From Xylocopa sonorina (taxonomy: Eukaryota > Arthropoda > Insecta > Hymenoptera > Apidae): a stretch of 64,000 nt of DNA. The translations under genes were made by a program, and so were the position numbers. The notes beneath the pieces are model-generated. The model searched no databases. It was not told where the DNA came from and saw only the letters and a program-made list of their open reading frames with translations. Numbering within the stretch: position 1 is the first letter of the stretch; the number at the start of each line of letters is the position of its first letter. Location of the stretch: positions 930,001 through 994,000 of the forward strand of contig NW_027490133.1 of assembly GCF_050948175.1 (NCBI RefSeq). Direction: 5' to 3'. This document shows, piece after piece, positions 23,401 through 38,572 of the stretch.

Positions 23401-25790
23401 GTATTGCTTCGATACGTAGACATCTGGAAACGCGATTTCCAAGAAAGGAAGTGTCGCATTTACATTCAATTGAAGTGTAGACGTGGAGTACATAACACTT
23501 CGCAATGAATACTATATCTTATCGCAAAACATAGAAATGAGATGCGATATCGCGTTTTAAGAAGCATTAGAATTCTGTTGCTACGATACGTAGACATCTA
23601 CGAACGCTATTTCCCAGCAAGGAAGTGCCGCATTTACATTCATTTGTTGTGTATGCGAGGTATACATGACACTCCACAATGAATATTATATCTTATCATG
23701 AAACATAGAAATCAGATGCGATATGGCATTTTAAGAAGCATTGGAACATTATTGCTTCGATACGTAGACATGTAGAAACGCTATTTCCTAGCAAGGATGT
23801 TTCGCATTTACATTCGTTTGAAGTGTATGCGAGGTATGCATAACACTTCGCAATTAATATTATAGCTTATCATGAAACATGGAAATGAGGTGCAATATCG
23901 CGATTTAAGAAGCATTAGACCACTATTGCTACGATATGTAGGCATCTGCAAACGCTATTTCCTAGCAAGAAGGTGTCGTATTTACATTCTTTTGAAGTGA
24001 ATACGAGGTATACATAACAATCCACAATGAATATTATATCTTATCATGAAGCATAGAAATGAGATGCGATATCGCGTTTTAAGAAGCTTTAGAACACTAT
24101 TGCTACGATACGTAGACATCTGCAAACGCTATTTCCTAGCAAGGAAGTGTCGCATTTATATTCTTTTGAAGTGAATGCGAGGTATACATAACATTGCACA
24201 ATGAATATTATATATTATCATGAAACATAGAAATGAGATGCGATATCGCGGTATAAGATGCATTGGAACTTTATTGCTTCGATACGTAGACATCTGCAAT
24301 TGCTATTTCCTAGCAAGGAAGTGTCGCATTTACATTCATTTGAAGTGTATGCGAGGTATACGTAACACTTCGCAATGAATATTATATGTTATCATGAAAA
24401 ATAGAAATGGGATGCGATATCTCGTTTTAAGAAGCATTATAGCACGCTTGCTATGATACGTAGAGATCTGCAAACGCTATTTCCTAACAAGGAAGTGTCG
24501 CATTTACATTCACTTGAAGTGAATACGAAGAAATACACGAATTCGCAATTAATATTATATCTTATCATGAAACATAGAAATGAGATGCGATATCACGTTT
24601 TAAGAAGCATTAAAAATCTATTGCTACGATACGTAGATATCTGCAAACGCTATTTCCTAGCAAGGAAGTGACGCATTTACATTTTCCTGAAGTGAATACA
24701 AGGTATACATGACACTTCGCAATTAATATTATATCTTATCATGAAACATATAAATGAGATGCGATATCCCGTTCCAAGAAGCATTAGAACTCTATTGCTT
24801 CGAAACGTAGGCATCTGGAAACGCAGTTTCCTAGAAAGGAAGTGTCGCTTTTACATTCTTTTGATGTGGATACGAGGTATTCATAACACTTCGCAATGAA
24901 TATTATATCTTATCATGAAACATAGAAGTGAGATGCGATATCTCGTTTTATGAAGTATTAGAAACCTATTGCTTCGATACGTAGGCATCTGCCAACGCTA
25001 CTTCCTAGCAAGGAAGTGTCGCATTTCGGTACATTTGAAGTGTAGACGAGGAATACGTAACAATCCGCATTGAATAATATATCTTACCATGAAACATAGG
25101 AATGGGATGCGATATCTCGTTTATGCAAGCATCAGAATTCCTTTGCTTCGATACGTACACATCTGCAAACGCTATTTCCTAGCGAGGAAATGTCGCATTT
25201 ACATTCTTCTGAAGTGAATACAAGGTATACATGACACTTCGCAATTAATATTATATCTTATCATGAAACATAGAAATGAGATACGATATCTCGTTTCAAG
25301 AAGCATTAGAACTGTGTTGTTTCGATACGTAGTCATCTTGAAACGCTATTTCCTAGCAAGGAAGTATCGCATTTACACTCTTTTGAAGTGAATACGTGGT
25401 ATACATGACACTTCGCAATTAATATAATATCTTATCGTGAAACATAGAAATGAGATGCGACATCTCGTTTTACGAAGCATTAGAACTGTATTGTTTCGAT
25501 ACGTAGACATCTGGAAACGCTATTTCCTAGCAAGGAAGTGTCGCATTTACATTCTTTTGAAGTGAATACGTGGTATACATGACACTTCGCAATGGATGTT
25601 ATCTCTTATCATGAAACATAGAAGTGAGATGCATTATCACGTTTTAAGAAGAATTAGAACACTTACTACGATACGTAGACATCTGCAAACGTTATTTCCT
25701 AGCAAGGAAGTGTCGCATTTACATTCTTTTGAAGTGAATACGATGTATAAATAGCACTCCACAATGAATAATATATCTTATCATGAAACA
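20475..25790 (+). repeat. satellite segmental block C (copy 1 of C/D)
   Basis: A 5316-bp unit of about 31 monomers, followed immediately by its copy D. It begins with the rare CATATAAATGAGATGCG variant and ends just before the same variant at 25791. It contains a 99-bp truncated monomer (21513-21611) and a monomer short by 3 bp near 25665. Relative to D it has two extra monomers in 20475-20990 and lacks two others after about 21430. No gene is seen. Confidence 0.92.
21513..21611 (+). repeat. truncated satellite monomer, 99 bp
   Basis: About 75 bp is missing, so the GTTTTAAGA box joins directly to the CATTCTGTTGAGGTG middle segment. A short shared CATT at both edges suggests deletion at microhomology. 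The same 99-bp monomer occurs in block D at 26829-26927 and is a good lineage marker. Confidence 0.92.
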
Positions 25791-26828
25791 TATAAATGAG
25801 ATGCGATATCCCGTTTCAAGAAGCATTAGAACTCTATTGCTTCGAAACGTAGGCATCTGGAAACGCAGTTTCCTAGAAAGGGAGTGTCGCATTTACATTC
25901 CTTTGTGGTGAATACAAGGTATACATGACGCTTCGCAATTAATATTATATCTTATCATGAAACATAGAAGTGAGATGCGATATCTCGTTTTATGAAGCAT
26001 TAGAACCCTATTGCTTCGATACGTAGGCATCTGCAAACGCTGTTTCCTAGCAAGGAAATGTCGCATTTAGATTCATTAGAAGTGTAGACGAGGAATACAT
26101 AACACTTCGCAATGAATATCATATCTTGTCATGAGACATAGAAATGAGATGCGATATCGCGTTTTAAGAAGCTTTAGAACACTATTGCTACGATACGTAG
26201 ACATCTGCAAACGCTATTTCCTAGGAAGGAAGTGCCGCATTTACATTCTTTTGAAGTAAATACGCTTCATACATAACACTCCACAATGAATATTATATCC
26301 TATCGTGAAACATAGATTTGAGATGCGATCTCGAGATATAAGAAGCATTAGAACTCTAGTGCTACGATACGTAGACATCTGCAAACGCTATTTCCTAGCA
26401 AGGAAGTGTCGCATTTATATTCTTTTGAAGTGAATGCGAGGTGTACATAACATTGCACAATAAATATTATGTATTATCATGAAACATAGAAATGAGATGC
26501 GATATCGCGGTATAAGATGCACTAGAACTCTATTGCTTCGATACGTAGACATCTGCTATTGCTATTTCCTAGGAAGGAAGTGTCGCATTTACATTCATTT
26601 GAAGTGTAGACGAGGAATACATGACACTTCGCAATGAATATTATATCTTATCATGAAACATAGAAATGAGATGCGATATCGCGTTTTGAGAAGCATTAGG
26701 ACTCTAATGCTACGAGACGTAGACATCTGCAAACGCTATTTCCTATCAAGGAAGTGTCGCATTTACATTCAGTTGAAGTGTATGCGAGGTATACGTGGCA
26801 CTCCGCTATGAATATTGTATCTTATCAT

Positions 26829-26927
26829 GAGACATAGAAACGAGATTTGATATCGCGTTTTAAGACATTCTGTTGAGGTGAATACGACGTATACAAACAC
26901 TCCACAATGAATATTATATCTTATCAT
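26829..26927 (+). repeat. truncated satellite monomer, 99 bp (block D copy)
   Basis: Counterpart of the 99-bp monomer at 21513-21611, with the same internal junction. Confidence 0.9.
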
Positions 26928-29900
26928 GAAACATAGAAATAAGATGCGATATCGCGTTTTAAGAAGCATTAGAACACTATTGCTTCGATAAGTAGACACC
27001 TGCCAACGCTATTACCAAGCAAGGAAGTGTCGCATTTACATTCAGTTGAAGTTTATGCGATGTATACTAGACACTTCGCAATGAATATTATATCTTATCA
27101 TGAGGCATAGAAATGAGATGCGATATCGCCATTTGAGAAGCTGTAGAACTCTAATGATACGATGCGTAGACATCTGCAAACGCTATTTCCTAGCAAGGAA
27201 GTGTCGCATTTACATTCTTTTGAAGTGAATACGAGGAATACATAACACTTCGCAACGAATATTATATCTTATCATCAAACTTAGATATGAGATGCGATAT
27301 CGCGATAGAAGAAGCATTTGAACTCTATTGCTTCGATACGTAGACATCTGCAGACGCTACTTCCTTGCAAGGAATGGTCGCATTTACATTCGCTTGAAGT
27401 GAATACGTGGTACACATAACCCTTCTAACTGAATATTATATCCTATCATGAAACATAGAAATGGGATGCGATATCGCGTTTTAAGAAACATTAGAACTCC
27501 ATTGCATCGGTACGTAGTCATCTGCAAACGCTATTTCCTAGCAAGAAAGTGTCGCATTTACATTCATTACAAGTGTATGCGAGGTATACATAACCCTTCT
27601 AACTGAATATTATATCCTATCATGAATCATAGAAATGGGATGCGATGTCCCGTTTTAAGAAGCATTAGAAATCTATTGCTTCGATATGTAGGCATCTGCA
27701 AACGCTATTTCCTAGGAAGGAAGTGGCGCATTTAAATTCCTTTGAATTTGATACGTGGTATACATGATACTTCGCAATGAACATTATATTTTGTCATGAA
27801 ACATAGAAATGAGATGCGATATCGCGATTTAAGCAGCCTTAGCACTCCATTGCTACGATACGTAGACATCTGCAAACGCTACTTCCTAGCAAGGAAGTGT
27901 CGCATTTACATTCATTTGAAGTGTATGAAAGGTATACATGACACTTCGCAATAAATATTATATCTTATAATGAAACATAGAAATGAGATGCGATATCGCG
28001 TTTCCAGAAGCATTTGAACTTTATTGATACGATACGTAGATATTTGGAAACGATATTTCCTAGCAAGGAAGTGCCGCATTTACATTCTTTTGAAGTGAAT
28101 ACGATGTATACATAACACTCCACAATGAATATTACATCATATCATGAAACGTAGAATTGAGATGCGATATATCGTTAGAAGAAGCATTAGATCTCCATTG
28201 CTTCGATTCGTAGACATCTGGCAACGCTATTTCCTAGCAAGGAAGTGACGCATTTACATTCTTTTAAGTGCAACCGAGGAATGCATAACCTTTCGCAATG
28301 AATATTGTATCTTATCATGAAACATAGAAATGAGATGCGACATCGCGTTTTAAGAAGCATGAGAACCCTATTGCTACGATACGTAGATATCTGCAAACGC
28401 TATTTCCCAGCAAGGAAGTGTCGCATTTATAATCATTTGAAGTGTATGCGAGGTATACATGACACTCCGCAATGAATATTATATCTTATCATGAAACATA
28501 GAAATCAGATGCGATATCGCGTTTTGAGAAGCATTAGAACTCCAATGCTACGATACGTAGACATCTACAAGCGCTATTTCCTAGCAAGGAAGTGTCGCAT
28601 TCACATCCATTTGAAGTGTAGACGAGGAATACATAGCACTTCGCAATGAATATTATATCTTATCACGGAACATATAAATCATATGCGATATCGCGATTTA
28701 TGAAGCATTAGAACTGTATTGCTTCGATACGTAGACATCTGGAAACGCGATTTCCAAGAAAGGAAGTGTCGCATTTACATTCAATTGAAGTGTAGACGTG
28801 GAGTACATAACACTTCGCAATGAATACTATATCTTATCGCAAAACATAGAAATGAGATGCGATATCGCGTTTTAAGAAGCATTAGAATTCTGTTGCTACG
28901 ATACGTAGACATCTACGAACGCTATTTCCCAGCAAGGAAGTGCCGCATTTACATTCATTTGTTGTGTATGCGAGGTATACATGACACTCCACAATGAATA
29001 TTATATCTTATCATGAAACATAGAAATCAGATGCGATATGGCATTTTAAGAAGCATTGGAACATTATTGCTTCGATACGTAGACATGTAGAAACGCTATT
29101 TCCTAGCAAGGATGTTTCGCATTTACATTCGTTTGAAGTGTATGCGAGGTATGCATAACACTTCGCAATTAATATTATAGCTTATCATGAAACATGGAAA
29201 TGAGGTGCAATATCGCGATTTAAGAAGCATTAGACCACTATTGCTACGATATGTAGGCATCTGCAAACGCTATTTCCTAGCAAGGAGGTGTCGTATTTAC
29301 ATTCTTTTGAAGTGAATACGAGGTATACATAACAATCCACAATGAATATTATATCTTATCATGAAGCATAGAAATGAGATGCGATATCGCGTTTTAAGAA
29401 GCTTTAGAACACTATTGCTACGATACGTAGACATCTGCAAACGCTATTTCCTAGCAAGGAAGTGTCGCATTTATATTCTTTTGAAGTGAATGCGAGGTAT
29501 ACATAACATTGCACAATGAATATTATATATTATCATGAAACATAGAAATGAGATGCGATATCGCGGTATAAGATGCATTGGAACTTTATTGCTTCGATAC
29601 GTAGACATCTGCAATTGCTATTTCCTAGCAAGGAAGTGTCGCATTTACATTCATTTGAAGTGTATGCGAGGTATACATAACACTTCGCAATGAATATTAT
29701 ATGTTATCATGAAAAATAGAAATGGGATGCGATATCTCGTTTTAAGAAGCATTATAGCACGCTTGCTATGATACGTAGAGATCTGCAAACGCTATTTCCT
29801 AACAAGGAAGTGTCGCATTTACATTCACTTGAAGTGAATACGAAGAAATACACGAATTCGCAATTAATATTATATCTTATCATGAAACATAGAAATGAGA

Positions 29901-30498
29901 TGCGATATCACGTTCTAAGAAGCATTAAAAATCTATTGCTACGATACGTAGATATCTGCAAACGCTATTTCCTAGCAAGGAAGTGACGCATTTACATTTT
30001 CCTGAAGTGAATACAAGGTATACATGACACTTCGCAATTAATATTATATCTTATCATGAAACATATAAATGAGATGCGATATCCCGTTCCAAGAAGCATT
30101 AGAACTCTATTGCTTCGAAACGTAGGCATCTGGAAACGCAGTTTCCTAGAAAGGAAGTGTCGCTTTTACATTCTTTTGATGTGGATACGAGGTATTCATA
30201 ACACTTCGCAATGAATATTATATCTTATCATGAAACATAGAAGTGAGATGCGATATCTCGTTTTATGAAGTATTAGAAACCTATTGCTTCGATACGTAGG
30301 CATCTGCCAACGCTACTTCCTAGCAAGGAAGTGTCGCATTTCGGTACATTTGAAGTGTAGACGAGGAATACGTAACAATCCGCATTGAATAATATATCTT
30401 ACCATGAAACATAGGAATGGGATGCGATATCTCGTTTATGCAAGCATCAGAATTCCTTTGCTTCGATACGTACACATCTGCAAACGCTATTTCCTAGC

Positions 30499-31020
30499 AA
30501 GGAAGTGTCGCATTTACATTCATTTGAAGTGTATGCGATGTATACGTGACACTTCGCAATAAATATTATATCTTATCAAGAAACATAGTAATGTGATGTG
30601 ATATCGCGTTTTAAGAAGCTTTAGAACTCTATTGCTACGATACTTAGACATCTACAAACGCTATTTCATAGCAAGGACGTGTCGCATTTACATTCTTTTG
30701 AAGTGAATGCGAGGTATACATAACATTGCACAATGAATATTATATGTTATCATCAAACATCGAAATGAGATGCGATATCACGATTTAAGGTGCATTAGAA
30801 CTTTATTGCTTCGATACGTAGACATCTGCAATAGCTACTTCCTAGCAGGGAAGTGTCGCATTTACATTCTTTTGAGGTGAATACGAGGTATAAGTAACCA
30901 CTCCACAATGAATATTATATCTCATCGTGAAACATAGAAATGTGATGTGATATCGCGTTTTAAGAAGCATTGGAACTCTATTACTACGATACGTAGACAT
31001 CTGCAAACGTTATTTCCTAG
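30499..31020 (+). repeat. three-monomer insertion in block D relative to block C
   Basis: Block C sequence stops matching at about 25183 (30499 here) and resumes at 31021. The inserted material is ordinary satellite. Its middle (about 30632-30800) shares rare variants (ATACTTAGACATCTAC, ATTTCATAGCAAGGACG, ATCAAACATCG) with 41598-41750, about 11 kb away. Confidence 0.85.
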
Positions 31021-31628
31021 CGAGGAAATGTCGCATTTACATTCTTCTGAAGTGAATACAAGGTATACATGACACTTCGCAATTAATATTATATCTTATC
31101 ATGAAACATAGAAATGAGATACGATATCTCGTTTCAAGAAGCATTAGAACTGTGTTGTTTCGATACGTAGTCATCTTGAAACGCTATTTCCTAGGAAGGA
31201 AGTATCGCATTTACACTCTTTTGAAGTGAATACGTGGTATACATGACACTTCGCAATTAATATAATATCTTATCGTGAAACATAGAAATGAGATGCGACA
31301 TCTCGTTTTACGAAGCATTAGAACTGTATTGTTTCGATACGTAGACATCTGGAAACGCTACTTCCTAGCAAGGAAGTGTCGCATTTACATTCTTTTGAAG
31401 TGAATACGTGGTATACATGACACTTCGCAATGGATGTTATCTCTTATCATGAAACATAGAAGTGAGATGCATTATCACGTTTTAAGAAGAATTAGAACAC
31501 TTACTACGATACGTAGACATCTGCAAACGTTATTTCCTAGCAAGGAAGTGTCGCATTTACATTCTTTTGAAGTGAATACGAGGTATAAATAGCACTCCAC
31601 AATGAATAATATATCTTATCATGAAACA

Positions 31629-34600
31629 TAGAAATGAGATGCGGTATCGAGATGTAAAGAGCATTAGATTTCTATTGGTACGATTCGTAGACATCTGCAA
31701 ACGCTATTTCCTAGCAAGGACATGTCGCATATACATTCTTTTGAAGTGAATACGAGGTATAAATAACACTCCACAATGAATATTATATCTTATCATGAAA
31801 CATAGAATTGAGATGCTATATCGCGATTTAAGAAGCATTAGAACTCTCTTGCTTCGATACGTAGACATCTTTCAAACGCTATTACCTAGAAAGGAAGTGT
31901 CGCATTTGCATTAATTTGAATTGTATGCGAGGTATACATGATACTTCGCAATGAATATTATATCTAATCATGAAACATAGAAATGAGATGCGATATCGCC
32001 TTTTAAGGAGCAATAGAACTCTATTGCTACGATACGTAGATATCTGCGGACGCTATTTCCTAGCGAGGAAGTGTCGCATTTACATTCTTTTGTAGTGAAT
32101 TCGAGGTATACATAACTCTCCACAATGAATATTATATCTTATCATGAAACATAGAAATGAGATGCGATATGACGATTTAAGAAGCATTAGAACTATATTG
32201 CTTCGATACACAGACATCTGCAAACGCTATATCCAAGCAAGGAAGTGTCGCATTTACATTCTTAGGAAGTGTAGACGAGGTATACATAACACTCCACAAT
32301 GAATATTATATCTTATCATGAAACACAGAATTGAGGATCGATTCGCGTTTTAAGAAGCATTAGAACTCTATTGCTACGATACGTAGACATCTGCAGACGC
32401 TATTTCCTAGCAAGGAAGTGTCGCATTTACATTCTTTTGAAGTGAATGCGAGATATACATACCACTTCACAATGAGTATTATATCTTATCATGAATCATA
32501 GAAATGAGATGCGATATCTCGTTTTAAGAAGCATTAGAACTCTGTTGCTTCGATACGTAGACATCTGCCATCGCTATATCCTAGCAAGGAAGTGTCGCAT
32601 TTACATTCATTTGAAGTGTATGCGAGGTATACATGACACTTCGCAATGAATGTTATATCTTATCCTAAAACATAGAAATGAGATGCGATATCGCGATTTA
32701 AGAGGCATTAGAACTTTATTGCATAGATAGGTAGACGTCTGCAGACGCTATTTCCTAGCAAGGCAGTGTCGCATTTACATTCATTTGAAGTGAATGCGAA
32801 ATATACATGACACTTCGCAATGATTATTATATATTATCATGAAACATAGAAATGAGATGCGATATCGCGTTTTAAGAAGCACTAGAACTCTATTGCTTCG
32901 ACACGTAGACATCTGGAAACGTAATGTCCTAGAAAGGAAGTGTCTTACTTACATTCATTTGAAGTGTAGACGAGGAATAAATAACACTTCGCATTGGATA
33001 TTATATCTTATCATGAGACATAGAAATACGATGCTATATCGCGTTTTGAGAAGCATTAGAACTCTAGCTTCGATACGTAGACATCTGGAAACGTAATTTC
33101 CTAGGAAGGAAGTGTCGCATTTACATTCATTTCAAGTGAAGACGGGCAATACATATCACTTCGCAATGAATATTATATCTTATCACGGAACATGGAAATG
33201 AGATGCGATATCGCGATTTAAGGAGCATTAGAACTCTATTGCTACGATACATAGACATCTGCAAACGCTATTTCCTAGCAGGGAAGTGACGCATTATCAT
33301 TCTTTTGAAGTAAATACGAGGTATACATAACACTGCACAATGAATATTATATCTTATTATGAAACATAGAAATTAGATGCGATATCGCGATTTAAGGAGC
33401 AGTAGATCTCTACTGCTTCGATACGTAGACATCTGACAACGCTATTTCCTAGCAAGGAAGAGTCGCATTTATATTCATTTGAAGTGAATACGAGGTATAC
33501 AAGACACATCGCAATGAATGTTATATCTTATCATGAAACATAGGAATGAGATGCTATATGGCGATTTAAGAAGCAGTAGATCTCGTTTGCATCGATACGT
33601 AGACATCTGCCAACGCTATTTCCTAACAGGGATGTGTCGCATTTACATTCTTTTGAAGTGAATACGAGGTATACATGACACTTCGCAATTAATAATAAAT
33701 CTTATCATGAAACATGGAAATGAGATGCGATATCGCGTTTTAAGAAGCATTAGAACACTATTGCTTCGAAACGTAGACATCTGCAGACGCTATTTCCTAG
33801 CAAGGACGTGTCGCATTTACATTCTTTTGAAGTGAATACGAGGTATACATAACACTCCACAATGAATAGTATATCTTATCAGGAAGCATATAAATGAGGA
33901 GCGATTTCGCGTTTTAAGAAGCATTAGAACTCTATTGCTACGATACATAGACATCTGCAGACGCTAATTCCTAGCAAGGAAATGTCGCATTTTCAATGTT
34001 TAGAAGTGAATACGAGATATACATAACACTCCAGAATGAATATTATATCTTATCATGAAACATAGAAATGAGATGCGATATGGCGATTTAAGAGGCAATA
34101 GAACTCTGTTGCTTCGATATGTAGACATCTGACATCGCTATTTCCTAGCAAGGAAGTTTCGCATTTACATTAATTTGAAGTGTATGCGAGTTATACAAGA
34201 AACTTCGCAATGAATATTACATCTTATCTTGATTCATAGAAATTAGATGCTAAATCGCGTTTTGAGAAGCACTAGAACTCAATTGCTACGATACGTAGAC
34301 ATCGGCAAACGCTATTTCCTAGCAAGGAAGTGTCGTATTTACATTATTTTGAAGCGAATACGAGGTATACATAACACTGCACAATGAATGTTATATCTTA
34401 TCATGATACATAGAAATGAGATGCGATATGGCGATTCAAGAAGCATTAGAACTCTATTGCTTCGGTACGTAGACATCTGGAAACGCTATTTCCTACAAAG
34501 GAAGTGTCGAACTTACATTCATTTGAAGCGTAGATAAGGAATACATAACACTTCGCAATGAACATAATATCTTATCGTGAGACATAGATATGAGATGCGA

Positions 34601-37600
34601 TATCCCGTTTTAAGAAGCATTAGAAATCTATTGCTTCGATATGTAGACATCTGCAAACGCTACTTCCTAGCAAGGAAGTGTCGCATTTACATTCTTTTGA
34701 AGTGTAGACGAGGAATACATAACACTTCGCAACGAATATTGTACCTTATCATCAAACATTGAAATGAGTTGCGATATCTCGTTCTAAGAAGCATTAGAAC
34801 TCTACTGCTACGATACGTAGATATCTGCAGACGCTACTTCCTAGCAAGGAAGTGTCGGATTTACACTATTTTGAACTGAATACGAGGTATACATGACACT
34901 ACGCAATGCATATTATATCCTATCATGAAACGTAGAGATGAGATGCGATATCGCCATTTAAGTAGCATTAGAACTCTATTGCTTCGAGACGTAGACATCT
35001 GCAAACGCTATTTCCTTGGAAGGAAGTGGAGCATTTACATTCTTTTGAATTTAATACGTGGTATACATGACACTTCGCAATGAACATTATATCTTATCAT
35101 GAAACATAGAAATGAGATGCGATATCGCGATTTAAGAAGCATTAGTACACTTTTTGCTACAATAAGCAGACATCTGCAAACGCTAGTTCCTAGCAAGGAA
35201 GTGTCGCATTTACATTCCTTTGATGTGAATACTAGGTATACATGACTCTTCGCAATGAATATTATATCTCATCATGAAACATAGAAATGAGATGCGAAGT
35301 CTCGTTTGAAGAAGCATTAGAACCCTATTGTTTCTATACGTAGACAAATGCAAACGCTATTTCCTAGCAAGGAAGTGTCGCATTTACATTCTTCTGAAGC
35401 GAATACGAGGTTTACATGACACTTCGCGATGAATATCATATCAGCACGAAACAGAGAAATAAGATGCGATTTCGCGATTTAAGAAGCATTAGAACTCTAT
35501 TGCTACGATGCGGAGACATCTGCAAACGCTATTTCCTAGCATGGAAGTGTCCTATTTACATTCTTTTGAAGTGAATACGAGGTATACATGACACTTCGCA
35601 ATCAATATTATATCTTATCATAAAACATAGAAGTGTAGTGCGATATGGAGATTTAAGAAGCATTAGAACTCTATTGCTTCGATACGTAGACATCTACAAT
35701 CGCTATTTCCTAGCAAGGAAGTATCGCATTTACATTCATTTGAAGTGTATGCGAGGTAAAAGTGACACTTCGCAATGAATATTATATATCATCAAGAAAC
35801 ATAGAAATGAGATACGATATCGCGTTTTAAGAAGCGTTAGAACTCTATTGCTTCGATACGTAGACATCTACAATCGCTATTTTCTTGCCGGAAAGTGTGG
35901 CATTTACATTCATTTGAAGTGAATACGAGGTATACATGACACATCGCCATGAATATTATATCTTATCCTGAAACAGAGATGAGGTGCGATATCTCGTTTT
36001 ACGAAACATTAAAACTCAATTGCTACGGTACGTAGACATCTGCAAACGCTATTTCCTAGCAAGGAGGTGTCGCATTTACATTCTTCTGAAGTGAATACGA
36101 TGTATACATATCACTCCACAATGAATATTATATCTTATCATGAAACATAGAAATGAGATGCGATATCGCGTTTTAAGAAGCATTAGAACACTATTGCTTC
36201 GATACGTAGATATCTGGAAACGTAATTTCCTAGAAAGGGAGTGATGCATTTACATTCGTTTGAATTGCAGACGAGGAATACACAACACTTCGCAATGAAT
36301 ATTATATCTTAGCATGAGCCATAGAAATGAGGGGCGATATCGCGTTATAAGAAGCATTAGAACTCTATTGCTTCGATACGTGGACATCTGCAAACGCTAC
36401 ATCCTAGCAAGGAAGTTCCGTATTTACATTCTTTTGCAGTGAATATGAGGTACACATGACACTTCGCAATGAATATTATATCTTAACATGAGACATAGAA
36501 GTGAGATGCGATATCGCGTTTTAAGAAGCACTAGAACTCTATTGCTTCGATACGTAGACATCTGGAAACGTAATTTCCTAGAAATGAAGTGTCGCATTTA
36601 CACACATTTCAAGTGTAGACGATGAATATAAAACACTTCGCAATGAATATTATATCTTATCCTAAAACAGAAATGAGGTGCGATATCTCGTTTTAAGAAA
36701 CGTTAGAATCCTATTGCTTCGATACGTAGACATCTGCCAACGCTATTTCCTAGCAATGAAGTGTCGCCTTTTAATTCGTTTGAAGTGTATGCGTGGTATA
36801 CAAGACAATTCGCAATGAATATTATATCTTATCATGAAACATAGAAATGAGATGCGATATCGCGTTTTAAGAAGCATTAGAACTCTATTTCTACGATACG
36901 TAGACATTTGCAGACGCTATTTCCTAGCCAGGAAGTATCGCATTTACATTCTTAGGGAGTGTAGACGAGTTATACATAACACTCCACACTGTATATTATA
37001 TTTTATAGTGAAACATAGAAATGAGGATCGATTCGCGTTTTAAGAAGCATTAGAACTCTATTGCTTCGATACGTAGACATCTGCAATCGCTAGTTCCTAG
37101 CAAGCAGGTGTCGCATTTACATTCTTTGGAAGTGTAGACGAGGTATACATAACACTGCACAATGAATATTATATCTTATCATGAAACATAGAAATGCGGT
37201 GCGATATCGCGTTTTAAGAAGCATTAGTACACTATTGTTTCGATACGTAGACATCTGCCAACGCTATTTCCTAGCAAGGAAGTGACGCATTTACATTCAG
37301 TTGAAGTGTACGCGAGGTATACAAGACACATCGCAATGAACATTATATCTTATCTTGAAACACTGAAATGAGATGCGATATCGCGGTTTAAGAAGAATTA
37401 GAACACTATTGCTACGATCCATTGATATCTGCAGACGCTATTTCCTAGCAAGGAAATGCCGCACTTACATTCTATTGAAAGGAATACGAGGTATACATGA
37501 CACTTCGCAATGAATATTATATATTACCATGAAACATAGAAATGAGATGTGATATGACGATTTAAGGCGCATTAGAAGTCTATTGGTTCGATACGTAGAC

Positions 37601-38572
37601 ATCTGCAAACGCTACTTCCTAGCAAGGAAGTGTCGCATTTACATTCTTTTGAAGCGCATAGGAAGTATACATAAGACTCCACAATGAATATTATATCTTA
37701 TCATGAAACATAGAAATGAGATGCGATATCGCGATTTAAGAAGCATTAGAACTCTATTGCTTCGATACGTAGGCGTCTGCAAACGCTACTTCCTAGGAAG
37801 GAAGTGTCGCATTTACATTCTATTGAAAGGAATACGAGGTATACATGACACTTCGCAATGAATATTATATATTATGATGAAACATAGAAATGAGATATGA
37901 TATGACTATTTAAGGCGCATTAGAAGTCTATTGGTTCGATACATAGGCATCTGCAAACGCTACTTCCTAGCAAAAAAGTGTCGCATTTACATTCATTTGA
38001 AGCGTATGCGAGGTATACATGACACTTCGCAAAGAATATTATATCCTTTCGTGAAACATAGAATTGAGATGCGATATCTCGTCTTAAGAAGCATTAGTAC
38101 TTTGTTGCTTCGATACGTAGACATTTGCCATCGCTATATCCTAGCAACGAAGTGTGGCATTTACATTCATTTGAAGTGTATGCGAGGTATTCATGACACT
38201 TCGCAATGAATATTATATCTTATCATGAAACATAGAAATGAGTTGCGATATCGCGTTTTAAGAAGCATTTGAACACTATTGCTTCGACACGTAGACATCT
38301 GCAAGCGCTATGTCCTAGTAAGGAAGTGTCGCATTTACAATCTTTTGAAAGGAATACGAGGTATACATGACACTCCGCAAAGAATATTATATCTTATCGT
38401 AAAAGATAGAAATGCGATGCGATATCTCGTTTTAAGAAGCATTAGAACTCTATTTCTACGGTACGTAGACATCTGCAGACGCTATTTCCTAGCAAGGAAG
38501 TGTCGCATTTACATTCTTTTGAAGTGTAGACGAGATATACATATCACTGCACAATGAATATTATATCTTATC
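31629..38572 (+). repeat. satellite, mostly unduplicated diverged monomers
   Basis: About 40 monomers with no long near-identical partner nearby, except that 34670-35510 matches 48934-49774. A local two-monomer repeat (348 bp) is visible at 37471 and 37819, marked by the TCTATTGAAAGG variant and the GATATGAC box. Small internal deletions occur near 32333 and 37023 (GAGGATCGATTCGCG variant), 33066 and 35432. No gene is seen. Confidence 0.85.
34670..35510 (+). repeat. satellite block H, copy 1
   Basis: About 840 bp matching 48934-49774 at a constant offset of 14264 bp (checked at 34687 and 35027). Identity is lower than for the other blocks, roughly 95-97% by eye, so this is an older or more distant exchange. 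Confidence 0.8.

Larger units (their letters stand above)
25791..31628 (+). repeat. satellite segmental block D (copy 2 of C/D)
   Basis: Direct tandem copy of block C. Offsets from C are 5316 at the start, 4968 at 25959-26307 (two monomers fewer), 5316 again at 26829, 5315 after a 1-bp difference near 27306, and 5838 after about 31020. The last step is an extra 523 bp (three monomers, one with an added base) at about 30499-31020. It carries the same 99-bp monomer. No gene is seen. Confidence 0.92.
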
